A stretch of DNA of 64,000 nt from Mixophyes australis (GCA_036250195.1 JAVHZZ010000006.1:156538224-156602223), one strand, 5' to 3'; shown: positions 1 through 11,852, counted from the first letter of the stretch. Numbers and translations: made by a program. The notes: generated by a model from the sequence alone, not told the origin.

Positions 1-170
1 TGATTGTGTTTTAAACACAATCAGAGCAGCGGGACAGCACACTGTCACTGCTGAACGGACCTGCACATACTGTGCAGCCGCCGGCAGCCTTAGAAGTCGG
101 AAAGGGGCGGGGCCTAAATCACCCCCCCTTACTTCGCCCGGGGTATAATGATTTCCTAGATCCGCCCCTG
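1..170. mobile_element. hAT-type MITE, right part, cut by the window edge
   Basis: The sequence ends in tccgcccctg, the inverse of the cagggg(c)gga start of the complete MITE at 11102-11389, and shares its inner segments: the tgattgtgttt palindrome, acggacctgcacat and gcagccgccggca. It is a second, diverged copy in which only one end is visible. It has no coding potential. The family assignment rests on the CAGGG-type terminus and the 8-bp target duplication of the complete copy. Confidence 0.8.
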
Positions 171-854
171 GATATGATCCTGGCAATGCCTAAGGCCTAA
201 GCTATTTTGTTATCAAACCATTGTCTTTGAAGTACGGTTCATAAATTGAGTGATTTACTAAAGGCCAAACCACACATCAAATTGCATTATTTAAAATTAA
301 AATCACTATCCCGAATTTATACATTGGTGGTATACAAGTCATGCCTTAAGTAAGGTGCCGCTAATGGTGCAGGGAATCCGATGTGTAGTGGTTTACATAT
401 CGTTGTTTAATAAATCTCCCCCTGAGAATCTATTCCTCACCTCACCCAGGCCCTAATTAAGCCAGAGAGCCTGACAGTCTGCCTAAATTATATATTACAC
501 CTGACCCAATTAATGATTACACTTGCTTGTAGGATATGAAAACCGACAGAGAAAATTGGGTGTGTCTGTGCCACGGAGTGTAAAGTTGGGCTGTGGCTAG
601 ATGGAAGAAAGACTGCAAAGCTGGACCAAAATGCTGTCTGAAACGTGTTTGCATTAGTGGAGCAATTTTCCAATTCATTTTGTATCTTTGGGTAATGGAA
701 CATCAACACATGCATCAAAAACTGCAGCAGCAGATAAAAGTGCCCACAATAAGACAATTTGTAACCCAAGGCTCGCTATCTTTTCCATGCATCTTGGTAG
801 ATAATTGTCCAGGGCAGTTTCAGGGCACCATAATCCCCCTCTGCCAGAGTATAG
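171..854. other. no recognised feature
   Basis: AT-rich noncoding sequence. Short open frames lack family motifs and overlap on both strands. No repeat structure was recognised. Confidence 0.6.
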
Positions 855-1022
855 TGATTGGCTGAGTAGTATAAGAGACCACTTCTGATTGACTGCCCGG
901 ATAGTTAACAGAGGAACTCATTTGCCATCAGGAAGAGCTTGTGTGCAATCTGCATCATCTAAATTTTTCTTTTTATTTCTATATGGATTACATAAGATCA
1001 AGACAATGAAGAAGATTGTTGG
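855..1022 (+). other. weak candidate promoter and short first coding exon
   Basis: A CCAAT-like gattggct (858-865) is followed by a TATA-like gtataaga, then about 100 bases of leader. An ATG at 1006 starts a five-codon stub (Met-Lys-Lys-Ile-Val). The stub runs straight into a consensus splice donor, g|gtaagt at 1021-1027, giving a phase-1 split. The layout resembles the first exon of a small secreted-protein gene, whose signal peptide often starts Met-Lys-Lys. No second exon could be identified downstream, and such signals arise by chance. This is the only host-gene-like arrangement I found in the window. Confidence 0.2.
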
Positions 1023-1029
1023 TAAGTAT

Positions 1030-2195
1030 TTGGGGCAAAACTAATAACATGAATATTTCATACACAGTAATAATGTATTTATTATTATAAGGGGGCATAA
1101 TTAATTATTTCTTAACCCAAGATGTCACAATAATTTACTTATTATATTAGGGGGCACAATTAATTTTTTATTATGCCAATGGGGCACCCTCTAAAAGTGA
1201 CAGTATGTACTGGAGCCCAGGTGCATGCTGATGCTTGTATACTATTCTATTCTTTTCAGCATTGTGCTGGGAATCTATAGATGCGGGTAGTGATCTACCC
1301 CCCCAACCCTTTCCCATAGAGGACTGGGCCAATGGTACACTATAGTGGTAAAACCGTATGTTTCTCATCCGATTTTAACAAGCGTTATGACCCAAACCTC
1401 ATGCGATTAAGGGGATTTAAAACCACCACATAACACCAGGGTTTTTTGGGTTTCAGCCTCCAAATAGCAGGATTGCAAATCTTGGTGTTGGTGCAAATCT
1501 TGGTGTTGGGGCTGATAATCATTGGCAATTTGCAAAGTGCACTAAAAAGCTGTGTTTACTAAATTGATCCCTGAGAGTCCGCTCTTATGACTTGTGGTTA
1601 TGTTCTGAGTAAGAAAAGCTTCCTGAGGGTCAGTGGACAAGGTTTTACCTTCTATCTGAACAGAAGATTTAGAAATTTAAAAAAACTGAAATTAGAAACA
1701 GTTGGCAACTCTGGCACTTGTACTTCATGCAAGAAACTATAGTAGGGACATACAAGGGGCAATGCTATTTTCTACCGTTGGTGCTTACTGCAGGCGATAT
1801 AAACCTTGCCATCATTAATGCTTAGAAAGAAAGGTACACATGGAAAGCTACCAACACAACTGTCTGTTGAGGTTATTTCTACACTATCAGTACATGAAAA
1901 CGGTGCTGTTTTATTTTTAGTGCAGCAATTCATATTGTGTCTCCTGCAGCCTCGTCTCCCTTAGGAAACTGACATATGTCAGCAGCAATTTGTAATTTGT
2001 GTTTTGCCATAGGTATATTTACTGTGTCTTTTCTCTCATAAATATAAATAGAAGGAACTGTTCTCTGAATAGTATTACATGTTACACACATTAATAGAAT
2101 TATAACCCCTAGCTTGTGTGAATGTTCTGTTATTATATAAAATGACTTGCTTGTTTACTAAAGAAAGAAACATCTCTGAAATCCGCTAACAATAT
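1030..2195. other. no recognised gene
   Basis: AT-rich noncoding DNA. A direct repeat of gcaaatcttggtgttggt lies near 1475-1510. The text around 1410-1575 resembles the interior of a dispersed element, but no termini were found. Confidence 0.5.
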
Positions 2196-2221
2196 TATGG
2201 GCCCCCGGGCAAAGCAGTGCA

Positions 2222-2300
2222 CCGGGGCCCCTAGATATAGATATATGGATGTATACAGATACAGATACAGATATAGATATAGAGATAGATAGATAGATGT
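2222..2300. repeat. GATA/GATACA microsatellite
   Basis: A simple repeat of agata/gatacaga units spans about 75 bases. It is flanked on both sides by gggccccc-rich pieces (2198-2232, 2380-2415) that resemble the interior of CAGGGC-type hAT MITEs, so the microsatellite probably grew inside such an element. Confidence 0.75.
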
Positions 2301-2419
2301 ACTTGCTCAGTGACCCTTGTAGTTTTTTTTTGCAGGTTCTTTTCTTTTGCTGGATTATTTATTCTCATTAAGAGCCGTGCCTATGTGGCCCCCTTGCCCG
2401 TGGGGCCCCTGGCCAGCTG

Positions 2420-3358
2420 CCCATCGTGCCCAATGGAAAAGACGGCCCTGGATCATGGAGGTCTCCTTGTATATATTGTACACTCCATGCCACAAATATG
2501 GATGAGGTAGAAGGCATGTCCCTGGTACAGATCAGGACCATTATTTCAGGCCAAGTATTGGGTCAGAAATATTTTTTGACCTACAGCTTGTGCATTTATA
2601 TTATGCAAATGGAGGATCTTGTGACCCTCAAACTGAAATAGCCAAAACCACGTCCTCTTTGCTTGTTTTAATGGTAACATTAGGGGTAAAGTGTGAACGC
2701 CATAGTTGACATGTCATGAGATTGGTGCATCTAAAACAAATCTGTATGTATTGATGACACAGATATAAACATCTGGGCACCATATGGACCATTCCATTAC
2801 TTAAAGTTTGGACAACTAGTGGCTCTCCACTTGTTTAATCAGAAGTATCAGACTGCGGGGACTTGTCTTTCCACAAGGACTAGAGAGCTACAATTTGTAT
2901 AACTTTGCATAATATGGTGGTGAACTCCATGCATGTTGTTTTGGATGTATGTAGTTTAGAGCCCTATGTAACTTCAGCACTATGGACAGAGTGGACATAT
3001 AAATATGTAAATATATATTTAAATATAAATATATCTATAACTATACATGGTAAAAAATAATGTATGACCCTTCTTAATCTAATTTCTTAGAATTATTCTA
3101 TAAAATAGCTAACAAGCTCTAAAAGCATCCCCATTACTATTTACATTGGACTAATTCTACCAAATAAGTATGTAATAGCTATTATCTAATTTCCACAGCA
3201 CAATGGCAATTGTATCTTAGTCTTACTGAGCCTGCCACTTCTGAATGAGCTGCAATATCTTTTAACAGTACCCCAGTGAATAATCCTGCCTATATGTAAC
3301 CATTCCATGTCCCTGCAGAGTAATTTCATACAGAGGATTTAGAGGAAACGCAGCAGAA
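2420..3358. other. no recognised gene
   Basis: AT-rich noncoding DNA with a short tatataaa-rich run near 3000-3050. Open frames here overlap in several frames and carry no motif. Confidence 0.5.
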
Positions 3359-3359
3359 A

Positions 3360-4704
3360 TGCACATATCAGCCACAACATTAAAATCACCTGACTAATGT
3401 GCAGGTCCCCCTCGTGCAGGGACGGGCTGGGCTAGGGGGCAGGGGGTCATCTGCGGCCGGTCCCACAGTGGGCTACTTTGGGCTGGATCACTGGGCCAAC
3501 AGCATTTTTTTTTTTATTTAAAATAGACTGCTGAGTCGAGACTTGCCTTCTGGGCTAATATTTGCCAGCCCTCCCTTGCTCTCATGCCACTAAAACAACC
3601 TTAACCTTCACAAGACCTTGTCATGTGGTGTCTGACATCAAGATGTTAGCAGCAGATCCTTTAACTCCTGTAAGTTGCGAGGTTGGTCCTCCATGGCTCT
3701 GCCTTTTTTCCAGCACATCCCACAGATGCTTGATCAGATTCTCGAACCATTTCTGAAAATATTTTGCAATGTTGCAGAGCGCGTTAACCTGCTGAAAGAG
3801 GCCACTGCCATCAGGGAATACCTTTGCCATGAATAGATGTACTTGGTCTACAACAATGTTCAGGTAGGTGGTACATGTCAAAGTAACATCCACATGAATG
3901 CTAGGACCCAAGGTTTCCCAGGAGAACGTTGCCCAGAGCATCACACTGCCTCCACTAGCTTACCGTCTTCCCATAGTACATTCTGGTGCCATGTGTTTCC
4001 CAGGTAAACGACTCGCATGCACATGACTGTTCACATGATGTAAATAAAAACATGATTCATCAGACCAGCCTACCTTCTTTCATTGCTCCATGGTCATTGC
4101 TCTTTCTTGTGCTCACATGCTAATTGTAGGCACTTTCGGCAGTGAACAGGGGTCAGAATAGGAAATCTGGCCAGTCTGTGGCTACATAGTCCCATACGCA
4201 ACAAGCTGCAATACACTGTGTTATGACATCTTTCTATCATAGCCAGCGTTAACAGTTTCAGCATTTTGTGCTACAGTAGCTCTTCTTTGGCATTGGACCA
4301 GGTGGGTTAGTCTTCAACTCCCATGCGCATCAATGTCAATGAGCCTTGGGCACCCATGTCCCTTTTGCCAGTTCACCGGTTGTCCTTCTTTGGACCACTT
4401 TTAGTGGGTACTAACAACTGCATACCGGGAACTCCCCACAAGACCTGCCATTTTGGAGATGATCTGACCCAGTCGTCTAGCCATCACAATTTGGCCACTA
4501 TCAGAGTTACTCAGATCCTTACACTTGCCCATTTTTTCTGCTTCCAACACATCAATTTCAAGAACTGACTGTTCACTTGCTGCCTAATACATTCCACTAT
4601 TTGACAAGTGTCGTTGTAACAAGATAATCAAATGTTATTCACTTCACTTGTCACCATCATCATCACCATCACCAGTGTTTTTAATGTTGTGGCTAATTAG
4701 TGTA
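3360..4704 (-). mobile_element. Tc1/mariner-type DNA transposon, inactive
   Basis: The ends are inverted repeats: left around 3367 reads agccacaacattaaaatcac, and right around 4680 reads ttttaatgttgtggct. Between them lies an antisense transposase remnant that fills most of the element. The length of about 1.35 kb fits a single-gene Tc1-like element. The outermost bases of the two ends match only partly, so the boundaries are good to about 10 bases. Confidence 0.8.
3560..4532 (-). pseudogene. Tc1-like DDE transposase, decayed
   Basis: The minus strand starts Met-Gly-Lys-Cys-Lys-Asp-Leu-Ser at 4532, a typical start for this Tc1 subfamily. The readable part at 3944-3621 contains SWETLGPSIHVDVTLT, FPDGSGLFQQ and HLWDVL, which belong to the catalytic domain. 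The family would place a catalytic Asp after FQQ; here it is Val. The stretch that normally separates the WFE and HLWDVL motifs, carrying the SPDLNPIE signature, has been deleted. With these losses plus frameshifts the enzyme cannot be functional. The role in a live element is cut-and-paste at TA sites. Confidence 0.8.
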
Positions 4705-4929
4705 AAGTTCCAATAAAAAGTACTTTCAAGGAAACAAAATATTTTAATAGTTCATATCGCCTAAGTAGAAGAACACATTAAACTTATTCTGGAACAGGCA
4801 AAATATTATACATTTTCTGTTTGTTAAAGTTGTATAATTTCTACTAAATTTACCTTTGCACTTGAGCATTAAACAGAAAACATAATTTATAAATATAAAA
4901 ATATGAATCCACACTGCTCATCTTTTTTT

Positions 4930-5088
4930 GTGGGTGTGCCCAACTTGTTGGCTAACCTGTGACACTCCAGGTGTTGTGAAACTACAAGTCCCAGCATGCT
5001 TTGCCAATATACAGCAGCTTATTGCGGAAGGGTATGCTGGGACTTGTAGTTTCACAACATCTGGAGTGTCACAGGTTAGCCAACACTG
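4930..5088. mobile_element. palindromic hAT-like MITE (tccagcatgc family)
   Basis: Two arms of about 65 bases form an inverted repeat. The left arm runs from ggctaacctgtgacactcca through ctacaagtcccagcatgc; the right arm gives its inverse, ending ggttagccaacactg. The spacer is short and rich in cagcag. The element is noncoding and depends on a transposase made elsewhere. The left outer end (acttgttggc) matches the right end (cagtgttggc) imperfectly, and I could not define a clean target duplication. Confidence 0.8.
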
Positions 5089-6470
5089 AGATAGCTGCTT
5101 TTGATTAGCTAATTGCTAATTTGCATCTGAAGCTGATAGGTGCTTTATTCATTGCTTGTGTATATTGTATAGAATTTTGTGGGTGAATTATTAAAATATT
5201 TTTTTTGCTAATTTGATTCGTACATGAGGAATATATATATGAGTAATATATCTTTTTTATTATAGAGGATTTTTATATTTAAATCAAGCCTAAGAGTGAA
5301 TGTATTTTTTGGTATTAAAGCAAATGTTAAGAAACTTTTCTTGTGCTTATGGTCTAGTTGTGTGTATGTGGGTGTATGTATGCCTAGCATATATGCCACG
5401 GGCGCAGAGCTGAACATAACTTGAGATTCCTATGACTCAGCATATGGGCAATACTTTGCTGTTTTTACGAGTAGCTTTTTTAGCATAAATTACGCCCAAC
5501 TTGCTTTGCATCAGCCTCCAAGTCTATTTTAGGGAGAAAAAGGCTGTACATGTTCTAACAACAGCACAGTCACTGTGTCTGTGCGTATTAATGAGTGTGT
5601 TTGTGTGTCCGTGTATCATTTTTGGGGTTGTTCCTGATTTCTATGTATGCAATATGTACTCTGTATAGAAGTTCTATATTTGGAACAGAATAATGCTTTT
5701 TAGATCTCAGAGAGGTCAGTAAACTGATCAATGTAGTGTAATAACTGTGAGTTTTACATAATGCGGAGCTTAATTACTAGTCACGACTTTATAAATATTG
5801 GTACCCAAAGCAATTGCTGAAATCTGATTTCATGATTGAACTCCCCACTCCCCCACACACGATATGTAGTTTCCTTACATATCAAGTTAATGTTAAGCTC
5901 TGTGTTTCAGATAATGAGAAAATGTGACATTTAATCAGCTAGCGAAGCACTGAAGTTATGTAACAAGTCCAATGCAGGCAGCCTTCCCTGAGAAGATTGA
6001 TTTGTAGATGGAGGGGGGCTGACATCTGGATGTCACAAATCACCAATCAATATGCCCGTAGGGACCAGATACAACCTCACCATTTCTAGGCTTCTATCCA
6101 AATCTGTGGGATTTAACTTACTAAACCAATGTATTCTGCTCTACTTGTAAAATGAAAATGAGAAGACACAATCATAAAATCCAATGTTTATTAATAAAAC
6201 CTCTTCTGTTAGATGTGCTCCTTTTCTACGTCCTAGAAAATGTTTTAGGAATGAACATTTCATCATAAACACATCATTTGTAAATCGCTGAGTACTGACG
6301 GAAATATTGACCTGTAGGCTTGTATCATTCAAATCTCTTTATAATGTTCCTCTTGCCGTGTATTCTGTAGGACATATCCACTTTACTGACAAATATTGAT
6401 ATATTTTGCAAAGACAGGAATAGCCCTTAAACTTGCTTTATATTAACTCATTGTTTATTCACCATCAACA
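5089..6470. other. no recognised feature
   Basis: AT-rich noncoding DNA. No long open frame with family motifs, no termini and no tandem array were seen. Confidence 0.55.
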
Positions 6471-6472
6471 CA

Positions 6473-6720
6473 GGGCCGTAACGAGGGTGGTGCGGGCGGT
6501 GCCGTCGCCTAGGGCGCAAGGCCAAGGGGGTGCAGCAGCCGCCCACTACCTGCCTCCATACCTTCAGCCCTTAAGTTTCGCTTAAGGGCTGAAGAGAGAG
6601 AGATATAGTAACTTACAAGAGTCTGATGCTTGTGCCCATAAGTTCCGCAGTGGAATGCATGAGCGTTCCACTGACAGGAAGTTCCGCATTTGGAACGCAT
6701 CTAAGAAACTGCAGGCCTGG
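6473..6720 (+). mobile_element. hAT MITE left end (cagggccgtaacgag type), truncated
   Basis: It starts cagggccgtaacgag, a CAGGG-type terminus. The interior contains a hairpin (agcccttaa...ttaagggct, about 6565-6595) and inverted copies of gttccgca/ttccac. The matching right terminus is missing, and the sequence runs into the Tc1 remnant near 6720. This is either a truncated element or a junction between two insertions. Confidence 0.6.
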
Positions 6721-7637
6721 CTCAGTTAATGTTAGCATTAATAATTCCACCACAAGAAAGAGACTGAGAAAAAATTGTATCCATGGGAAAACGAAAACCA
6801 CTGCTAACTAAGAGGAACATTAAGGCTCATCTCAAATTCGCCAAAAAACACATTGATGACCCCAAAGCCTTTTTGTTTAATGTTCTCTGGACTGATGAGC
6901 AAAAAATTATACTTTTTGAAAGACATGGGTCCTGTTACATTTGCCGTCAAGTTAACACAGCATTCCACAATAAGAACAGCATACTAACAGTCAAACATGG
7001 TGGTGCTAGTATTATGGTGTGGGTTTGCTTTGCTGCTTCAGGAACTGTGCAAAGTGTCATAAGTGACAAAATGATCAATTCTGCTCTTTACCAGAAAATT
7101 TGAAGAAAGAATGTCCGGTCATCAGTCTGTGATCTGACGCTCAAGCACAATTGCGTTATACAGCAACTCAATGATCCAAAACACAAGAGCAAGTCCATCT
7201 CTGAATGACCCCCAAAGAAAACAAAATTAAGGTTCTGGAGTGCCCTAGTCAAAGTCCTGACTGGAATCCAATTGATATGGTGTGGCAGGACCTTAAACGG
7301 GAAGTTCATATTTGGAAATCCTCCAATGAGGCTGAGTTGATGCAATTATGCAAAGAAGAGTGGGTCAAAATTTCTCCACAGCCATGTGAAAGACTGATCT
7401 GCAGTTTTCAGAAGTGTTTGGTTGCAGTTGTTACTGCTATTAGTGGCACAATAGGTGTTGAATAACTTTTTTTCATCAATAAATGAAGTGACCATTTAAA
7501 AACTGTATTTTGTGTTTACTCTGGTTGTCTTTGTCTTATATTCAATTTTGTGTCAAGATCTGAAACTATTAAGTGTGACAAATATACAAAAATGGAAGTA
7601 ATCAGGAAGAGGCCAAAAACTTTTTCATACCACTGTA
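6720..7637 (+). pseudogene. Tc1/mariner transposon 3' part with decayed transposase
   Basis: Plus-strand remnants in order: TTRKRLRKNCIHG (DNA-binding region, 6745-6785), then after a frameshift near 6790 KPLLTKRNIKAHLKFAKKH, WTDEQKI with the first catalytic Asp, and VKHGGASIMVWVCFAASGT. A stop follows at about 7100, then QLNDPKHKS with the second Asp, then SPDWNPIDMVW where the usual Glu of the third catalytic position is Asp. The 3' terminus is preserved: aactttttcataccactgta ends at 7637, a typical Tc1-like terminal repeat. The left terminus and N-terminal domain are missing. Confidence 0.85.
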
Positions 7638-7659
7638 TATAATGCCATAAGGAAAATGA

Positions 7660-7925
7660 TATATATCAGCTTCCACATGACATTATTACACCCAATCCCC
7701 CACATAACATTTTACACCCCACCACATAACATCACTACACCTCCCACATCAGCCCCCTACAGAACATTACTTCACTCCCCCCCCCCACATAACATTGAAA
7801 CACATTAATACACTTCCCAGATAATATTATTACACTCCCAGATAACATTAATACACTACCCCCAAAAAATAACATTAATTCACTACTCACCAAGAACAAC
7901 ATGAATACATTCCCCAGATACTTAC
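7660..7925. repeat. degenerate minisatellite of cccacataacattaatacac units
   Basis: Roughly 25-30-base units of the form c(4-10)acataacattaatacac repeat about eight times with much variation. It lies between the Tc1 right end and a fragment ending in a hAT MITE terminus (8187), so it may be the internal array of a hAT-derived element. Confidence 0.6.
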
Positions 7926-8129
7926 TTAGTCTTGAAGAAAGCTCTGGTTTCTGTGTGCACAGCGGAGGAAGAAGATTGAATAAAGAGGAGGAGGAAGGGG
8001 AAGGAAGAGGAAGGAGTGGGAGGTAAGGGGAAGGAACTGATGGTTGGTCCTGATGAGGGGCCAGTATCTGGGAAGCGCTTGAATAGACCCCTTTAGGTGA
8101 GGACCGAACTCAATAATACACATAATGTG

Positions 8130-8187
8130 GATGACCTGCTAGGTGACCTAGATGGGGCCTAGGTTGCCTAATGGTTGATTTAGCCCT
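8130..8187. mobile_element. hAT MITE right-end fragment
   Basis: The stretch ggggcctaggttgcctaatgg followed by ttgatttagccct matches the right end of the complete MITE at 14638-14915 (ggttgcctaatgg, taaatccggccctg). No left partner is certain. Confidence 0.6.
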
Positions 8188-8195
8188 CATATATT

Positions 8196-8505
8196 GGCCT
8201 GATTTATGTTGCGTAGCATATTTTGTGTGCAATAGATCTTTACATTCTCAGAAATAGACCTTGCACCAATGAACACAATTGCATTCAATTCATGTCCGAA
8301 ATAACACTTATGACTGCCTGCAAATTGAGGAGGGAGCAGGGGTGGGAAGGGGTGGATGGACAAAGGCAATGTACAGTAAGGGCGTGTCAAGGGTATGCCA
8401 ATGCAGATATTGTAAATTCAAGTCCTGGGTTTATTGTAAGTATGCTTGGTTTCAGCCATATTAATTGCACCCACTATAGGGCAGGTGTAAGAGCCAACTG
8501 ATAGT
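8196..8505 (+). repeat. dispersed repeat, copy 1 of a family shared with 59598-59866
   Basis: It shares in the same order with the inverted copy at 59598-59866: ggcctgatt(c/t)at at the start, ggcaatgtaca(g/a)taaggg, gatgcagat, ttcaagtcct, ggtttcagccatat and gcaggtgtaag. It has no coding capacity. The ends and the transposition class are unknown. Confidence 0.65.
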
Positions 8506-8514
8506 GATGACTGA

Positions 8515-9205
8515 CAAAACAAAGTCATGTGTGCCCCTAGCTAGCTCAGTAATTATGTATACAAAATATTTGCAAGTACAATACGCATTTGAAGAATCTT
8601 GATTTATGTATTGAACTTGAAAAAAAATAAATCCATATTTATATTATTAATTATACAATGAATAGTTGTTTAATTATTTTATAATATTTTTTGTATGCAT
8701 TTTGATGTGACCTTATATTACGTATGTTGTGTGTGTGTGTGTGTGTGTGTATACTGCAGCATATTATGTCTATCTATGTAAAGCAAGTACTTTTTACGCA
8801 GAGCTTACTTAGACCCAGATTAAAATTGAAACACATCTTGAGACCCACTTCGATTTGAATGCCATCAAACTTTCGCTTAAGTTCCGTGCTCTTTTTTAAA
8901 ATGCATAAAGTGTGTTTTCACCTGTGATAGGGCCATTACATATATTATAACAAAACATTACATTTATCACGTCCTTACAGCCACATCACGCCACCTCCCT
9001 AGGCACATTATGACACCCCCAGCCCACTGTACATATCTATGCTTCTGCTGCTGACGTCCATCAGGGAGGAACTTCCTGTAAAGTGAGCAGGGAAGCTCTT
9101 AGTCTCACGAGGTTACCAAATCTTGCGAGACTTAGAACTCCTCGGCTTGCTCTGCAGACTGTGTCCTATCCAGGGACTGGGAGCAGCTATCTGCTCCCTC
9201 CTGAT
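8515..9205. other. no gene; (TG)n microsatellite at 8727-8750
   Basis: AT-rich noncoding DNA with a perfect run of about 12 TG units. The piece around 8815-8880 (gagacccacttcgatttgaa) resembles text near 59190-59220, so another old dispersed repeat may lie here. Confidence 0.55.
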
Positions 9206-9208
9206 AAC

Positions 9209-9290
9209 CAGAGCTGGATTAACACTCATGGGGGCCCCAGGGTGTTTAAGACAGGGGGCCCCTATTATGTAACATGGTTATCATTTTAGA
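9209..9290 (+). mobile_element. hAT MITE left-end fragment
   Basis: It begins cagagctggattaacactca and continues ggggcccc, a close variant of the left end at 14638 (cagagctggatttagacctca). The right end is not identified; the element runs into a C-rich minisatellite. Confidence 0.55.
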
Positions 9291-9589
9291 CAAATACACA
9301 AGCAATACTGTGTGTAATACTGTTAGTTGCACGCAGCTCTGCCTTCAAAAGCAGTACAGTTTGAAGCAGGACATACCTCCTAACTGTCCTTGTAGTCAGA
9401 CCAAATCTCACTAAACGAGACCGTCACCAAAATTCGGGACAGTTGGCAGACAGTCCTGCTCTCTCCTACCTGTTCTTGTCACTTTCACCACCTGTGGCTG
9501 CTGGTGTCTTTATTTGCTGCTTGTCTGGATCCTGGAATGTTGGAGGCCCTATTTGCTATTTGGAGAAAAAAAATGGGTACATGTAATTT

Positions 9590-10092
9590 CGAAAACTCCA
9601 ACCAGCCCTGGTGTTTAATCAATACAACCCATGTTTTATCCAGCCTCAACATTAAAATACTAGTATTCACATTTAATTTCCCTCCCTCCAAACAACCCCA
9701 GCAATAAATTAAATAGCGTTTACATTTAAGAAATATACCTATATCCCGCAACCATCACTGCCATTAAATAATTCATACTCACATTTAATAAATAGATGTT
9801 ATTTTTTTCCCAAACAGCCCAACTTTCAATAAATAGCCCCCAAACCACCCCAGCATTAAATTAATAGACAAGCACCCCTTCTTAAATTGCTAGGCCCCAA
9901 TATTCAATTAAAGTGACACACATCACCCCACAAAAAAAATAGCAGCAATTAAATAATTAGCCCCCACCTAAACTCCAGCATTAAATTAATAGCCTACCTC
10001 CCACATTATATTAACACTCTCCCCCTTCCCTCATGCCTGAGTACGTGCACCCAATTGATATTAAGCCACCATAGAGCCCACAAATCATATTA
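9590..10092. repeat. degenerate minisatellite of ccccagcattaaattaatag units
   Basis: About ten poorly conserved units of 40-50 bases built from cccc, agcattaaattaatag and cacatttaataaa. The same unit type recurs at 12940-13260, and in inverse orientation at 55100-55390 (taatttaatgctggggt). The 5' neighbouring text (gctggtgtctttatttgctgcttg at 9499 against gatggtgtcttaacctcagttgctgcttgg near 12790) is also shared, so the array belongs to a larger dispersed unit. Confidence 0.6.
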
Positions 10093-10404
10093 TGCCATAC
10101 TAGGGGTGTGCACCGGCCACTTTTCGTGTTTTGGGTTCTGATTAGCTTGAGGTTTTGGCTTCTGATTTGTTTTGCCAAAACACCCCACGAAAGGTTTTGG
10201 TTCTAATTTAGGGTTTTGGGTTCTGATTTATTTTTTAAAAAGCATAAAAACTGTTAAAAATCCATATTTTTGTTCTAAACTATCTAGGGGGCTGCTGATA
10301 TAAATGCCCAGTATTCTACAGAGGGAGTGAGTTTATTGTAGACAAATGAAGCAACCTGGCGCCCCCCCATGGAACACATCCACTCCGACATGCCATGCGT
10401 AGAT

Positions 10405-10455
10405 CGTCAGCTATTTAAATAGCGCCACTAATTCCGCAGCTCAAGCGTGTTGGGC
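10405..10455 (-). mobile_element. antisense L2-type LINE 3' tail
   Basis: Inverse reading gives gcggaattagtggcgctat followed by ttaaatagc, the hallmark 3' end of vertebrate L2-like LINEs or L2-mobilised SINEs. Only the tail is present. Confidence 0.65.
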
Positions 10456-11101
10456 AATAAGTTAATCCGCAATACTTTACATTGCGTTGGGCTGAATGAT
10501 AACAGATGACAGGTTGATAATTCTAAGGTCAAAGTGAGAAGGAAGATAGGTTGACAATTCTATGGGTTTGATACAGGGATTTGTAGCACACTAATTTATT
10601 AAAGCGGTTTTCCTCCCTTTATCTAAGACCTGGGGCCCATAGTGTTGCACTGTGGGCCTCTGTCTGAGACTTGTAGTGCTGCCAAGCAGTGGGACATGGT
10701 GGTAATATCGGGGTTGGGATAAATTGTCATTACACTATAATTAACTGAGCAACAATTGCCCCCTTTGTATCACTTGCCCTCTCCCGTGCACATCAACTTC
10801 TTCTTTATAGTTGAATTAATTATAAATGAACTTTTCTGGCTGCACATTTGAATTATCCAGCATTTAGAAAGTGTATTGTGTGAGATGAAAAGATTATCAG
10901 GAAACCTTTGAAGTAATTTGCCAGGGAAGGCGAAAGATGTGGGAGATCCAGTAAATTCATTTAAGTAGTCTGTAAGTCACAAGGTGCCCAGAGTCCAGAA
11001 TCCTGAATCTCTGATGGTGTCTGATCATCATTTCTTCACACTAGGAGTTATCAGGAATCACCTTAGTTCATGCAGTCTCTGAATGTTAGTGTATGTAAGC
11101 T

Positions 11102-11389
11102 CAGGGGCGGATCTAGAGAATATTTGTACCCGGGGCGATGTAGGGGGGCAATTTAGGCCCCGCCCCCTTTTTGACATCTGAGGCTGCCGGCGGCTGCACA
11201 CTATGTGCAGGTCCGTTCAGCAGTGACAGGCAGGGACAGTGTGCTCCCCGGATGCTCTGATTGTGTTTAAAACACAATCAGAGCAGCCGGGCAGGACACT
11301 GTCCCTGCCTGTCACTGCAAACGGACCTGCACATAGTGTGCAGCCGCCGGCAACAAGCCCCGATTCCCCCCCCCCTGGATCCGCCACTG
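11102..11389. mobile_element. complete 288-bp palindromic hAT MITE with perfect 8-bp duplication
   Basis: The termini are caggggcggatctag and, read inward from the right, cagtggcggatccag. The element is flanked by identical tgtaagct (11094-11101 and 11390-11397), the 8-bp duplication expected for hAT. The whole element folds: the centre is the palindrome tgattgtgtttaaaacacaa, and each arm repeats acggacctgcacata and gcagccgccgg. No coding capacity. It is nested in the 10101-11852 element, so it is the younger of the two. Confidence 0.92.
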
Positions 11390-11852
11390 TGTAAGCTGGA
11401 TGTGTACCTGAGGGCAGGTGCAGGAATTAAGATGCAGACATAAATGCAGACATAAGTCACACTCACCCTGTAGCAGCCTGCGTGCAGTATCAGCTCCTCA
11501 CACCTCCAGCATCTACGCACAGCTCTCCCGCAGCTCCATCCCTATTTTTTCCCCACAGTGGGACAGTTCAGAGGCTGTTGGTGCGGAGATCAGTTACCGA
11601 GGTCCTACATACATCCAGTGCACGGCAGCGGCTACGCATGAGGAGGCGGGGGAGGAGGTGATGCTGGTCCCAGGGTGGGGGGGGGACAAATATGAATCCG
11701 GATCTCGCAAGATCCGACGCAGCGATTATGACGTTAAGCCTCGTTTTCAGTTTGGAGTCCGCCGGGAATACCCGAACAGTGCTAGGATCAGGCTAGGATC
11801 CGCACTGTTCGGGGGGGATCTGATTTACAAAATCCGAGCCCGCTCATCTTTA

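Larger units (their letters stand above)
10101..11852. mobile_element. non-autonomous hAT element, 1.75 kb, inserted in a minisatellite
   Basis: The left terminus taggggtgtgcaccggc and the right terminus (read inward) taaagatgagcgggctc are similar to each other and to the ends of the autonomous-type hAT at 33415. The sequence tgccatac directly precedes the left end (10093-10100) and directly follows the right end (11853-11860), consistent with an 8-bp target duplication. The host array contains tgccatac in every unit, which weakens that point. There is no transposase. The interior holds an L2 tail (10405-10455), a nested MITE (11102-11389) and text related to the hAT 5' region (11690-11850). 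Confidence 0.7.
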
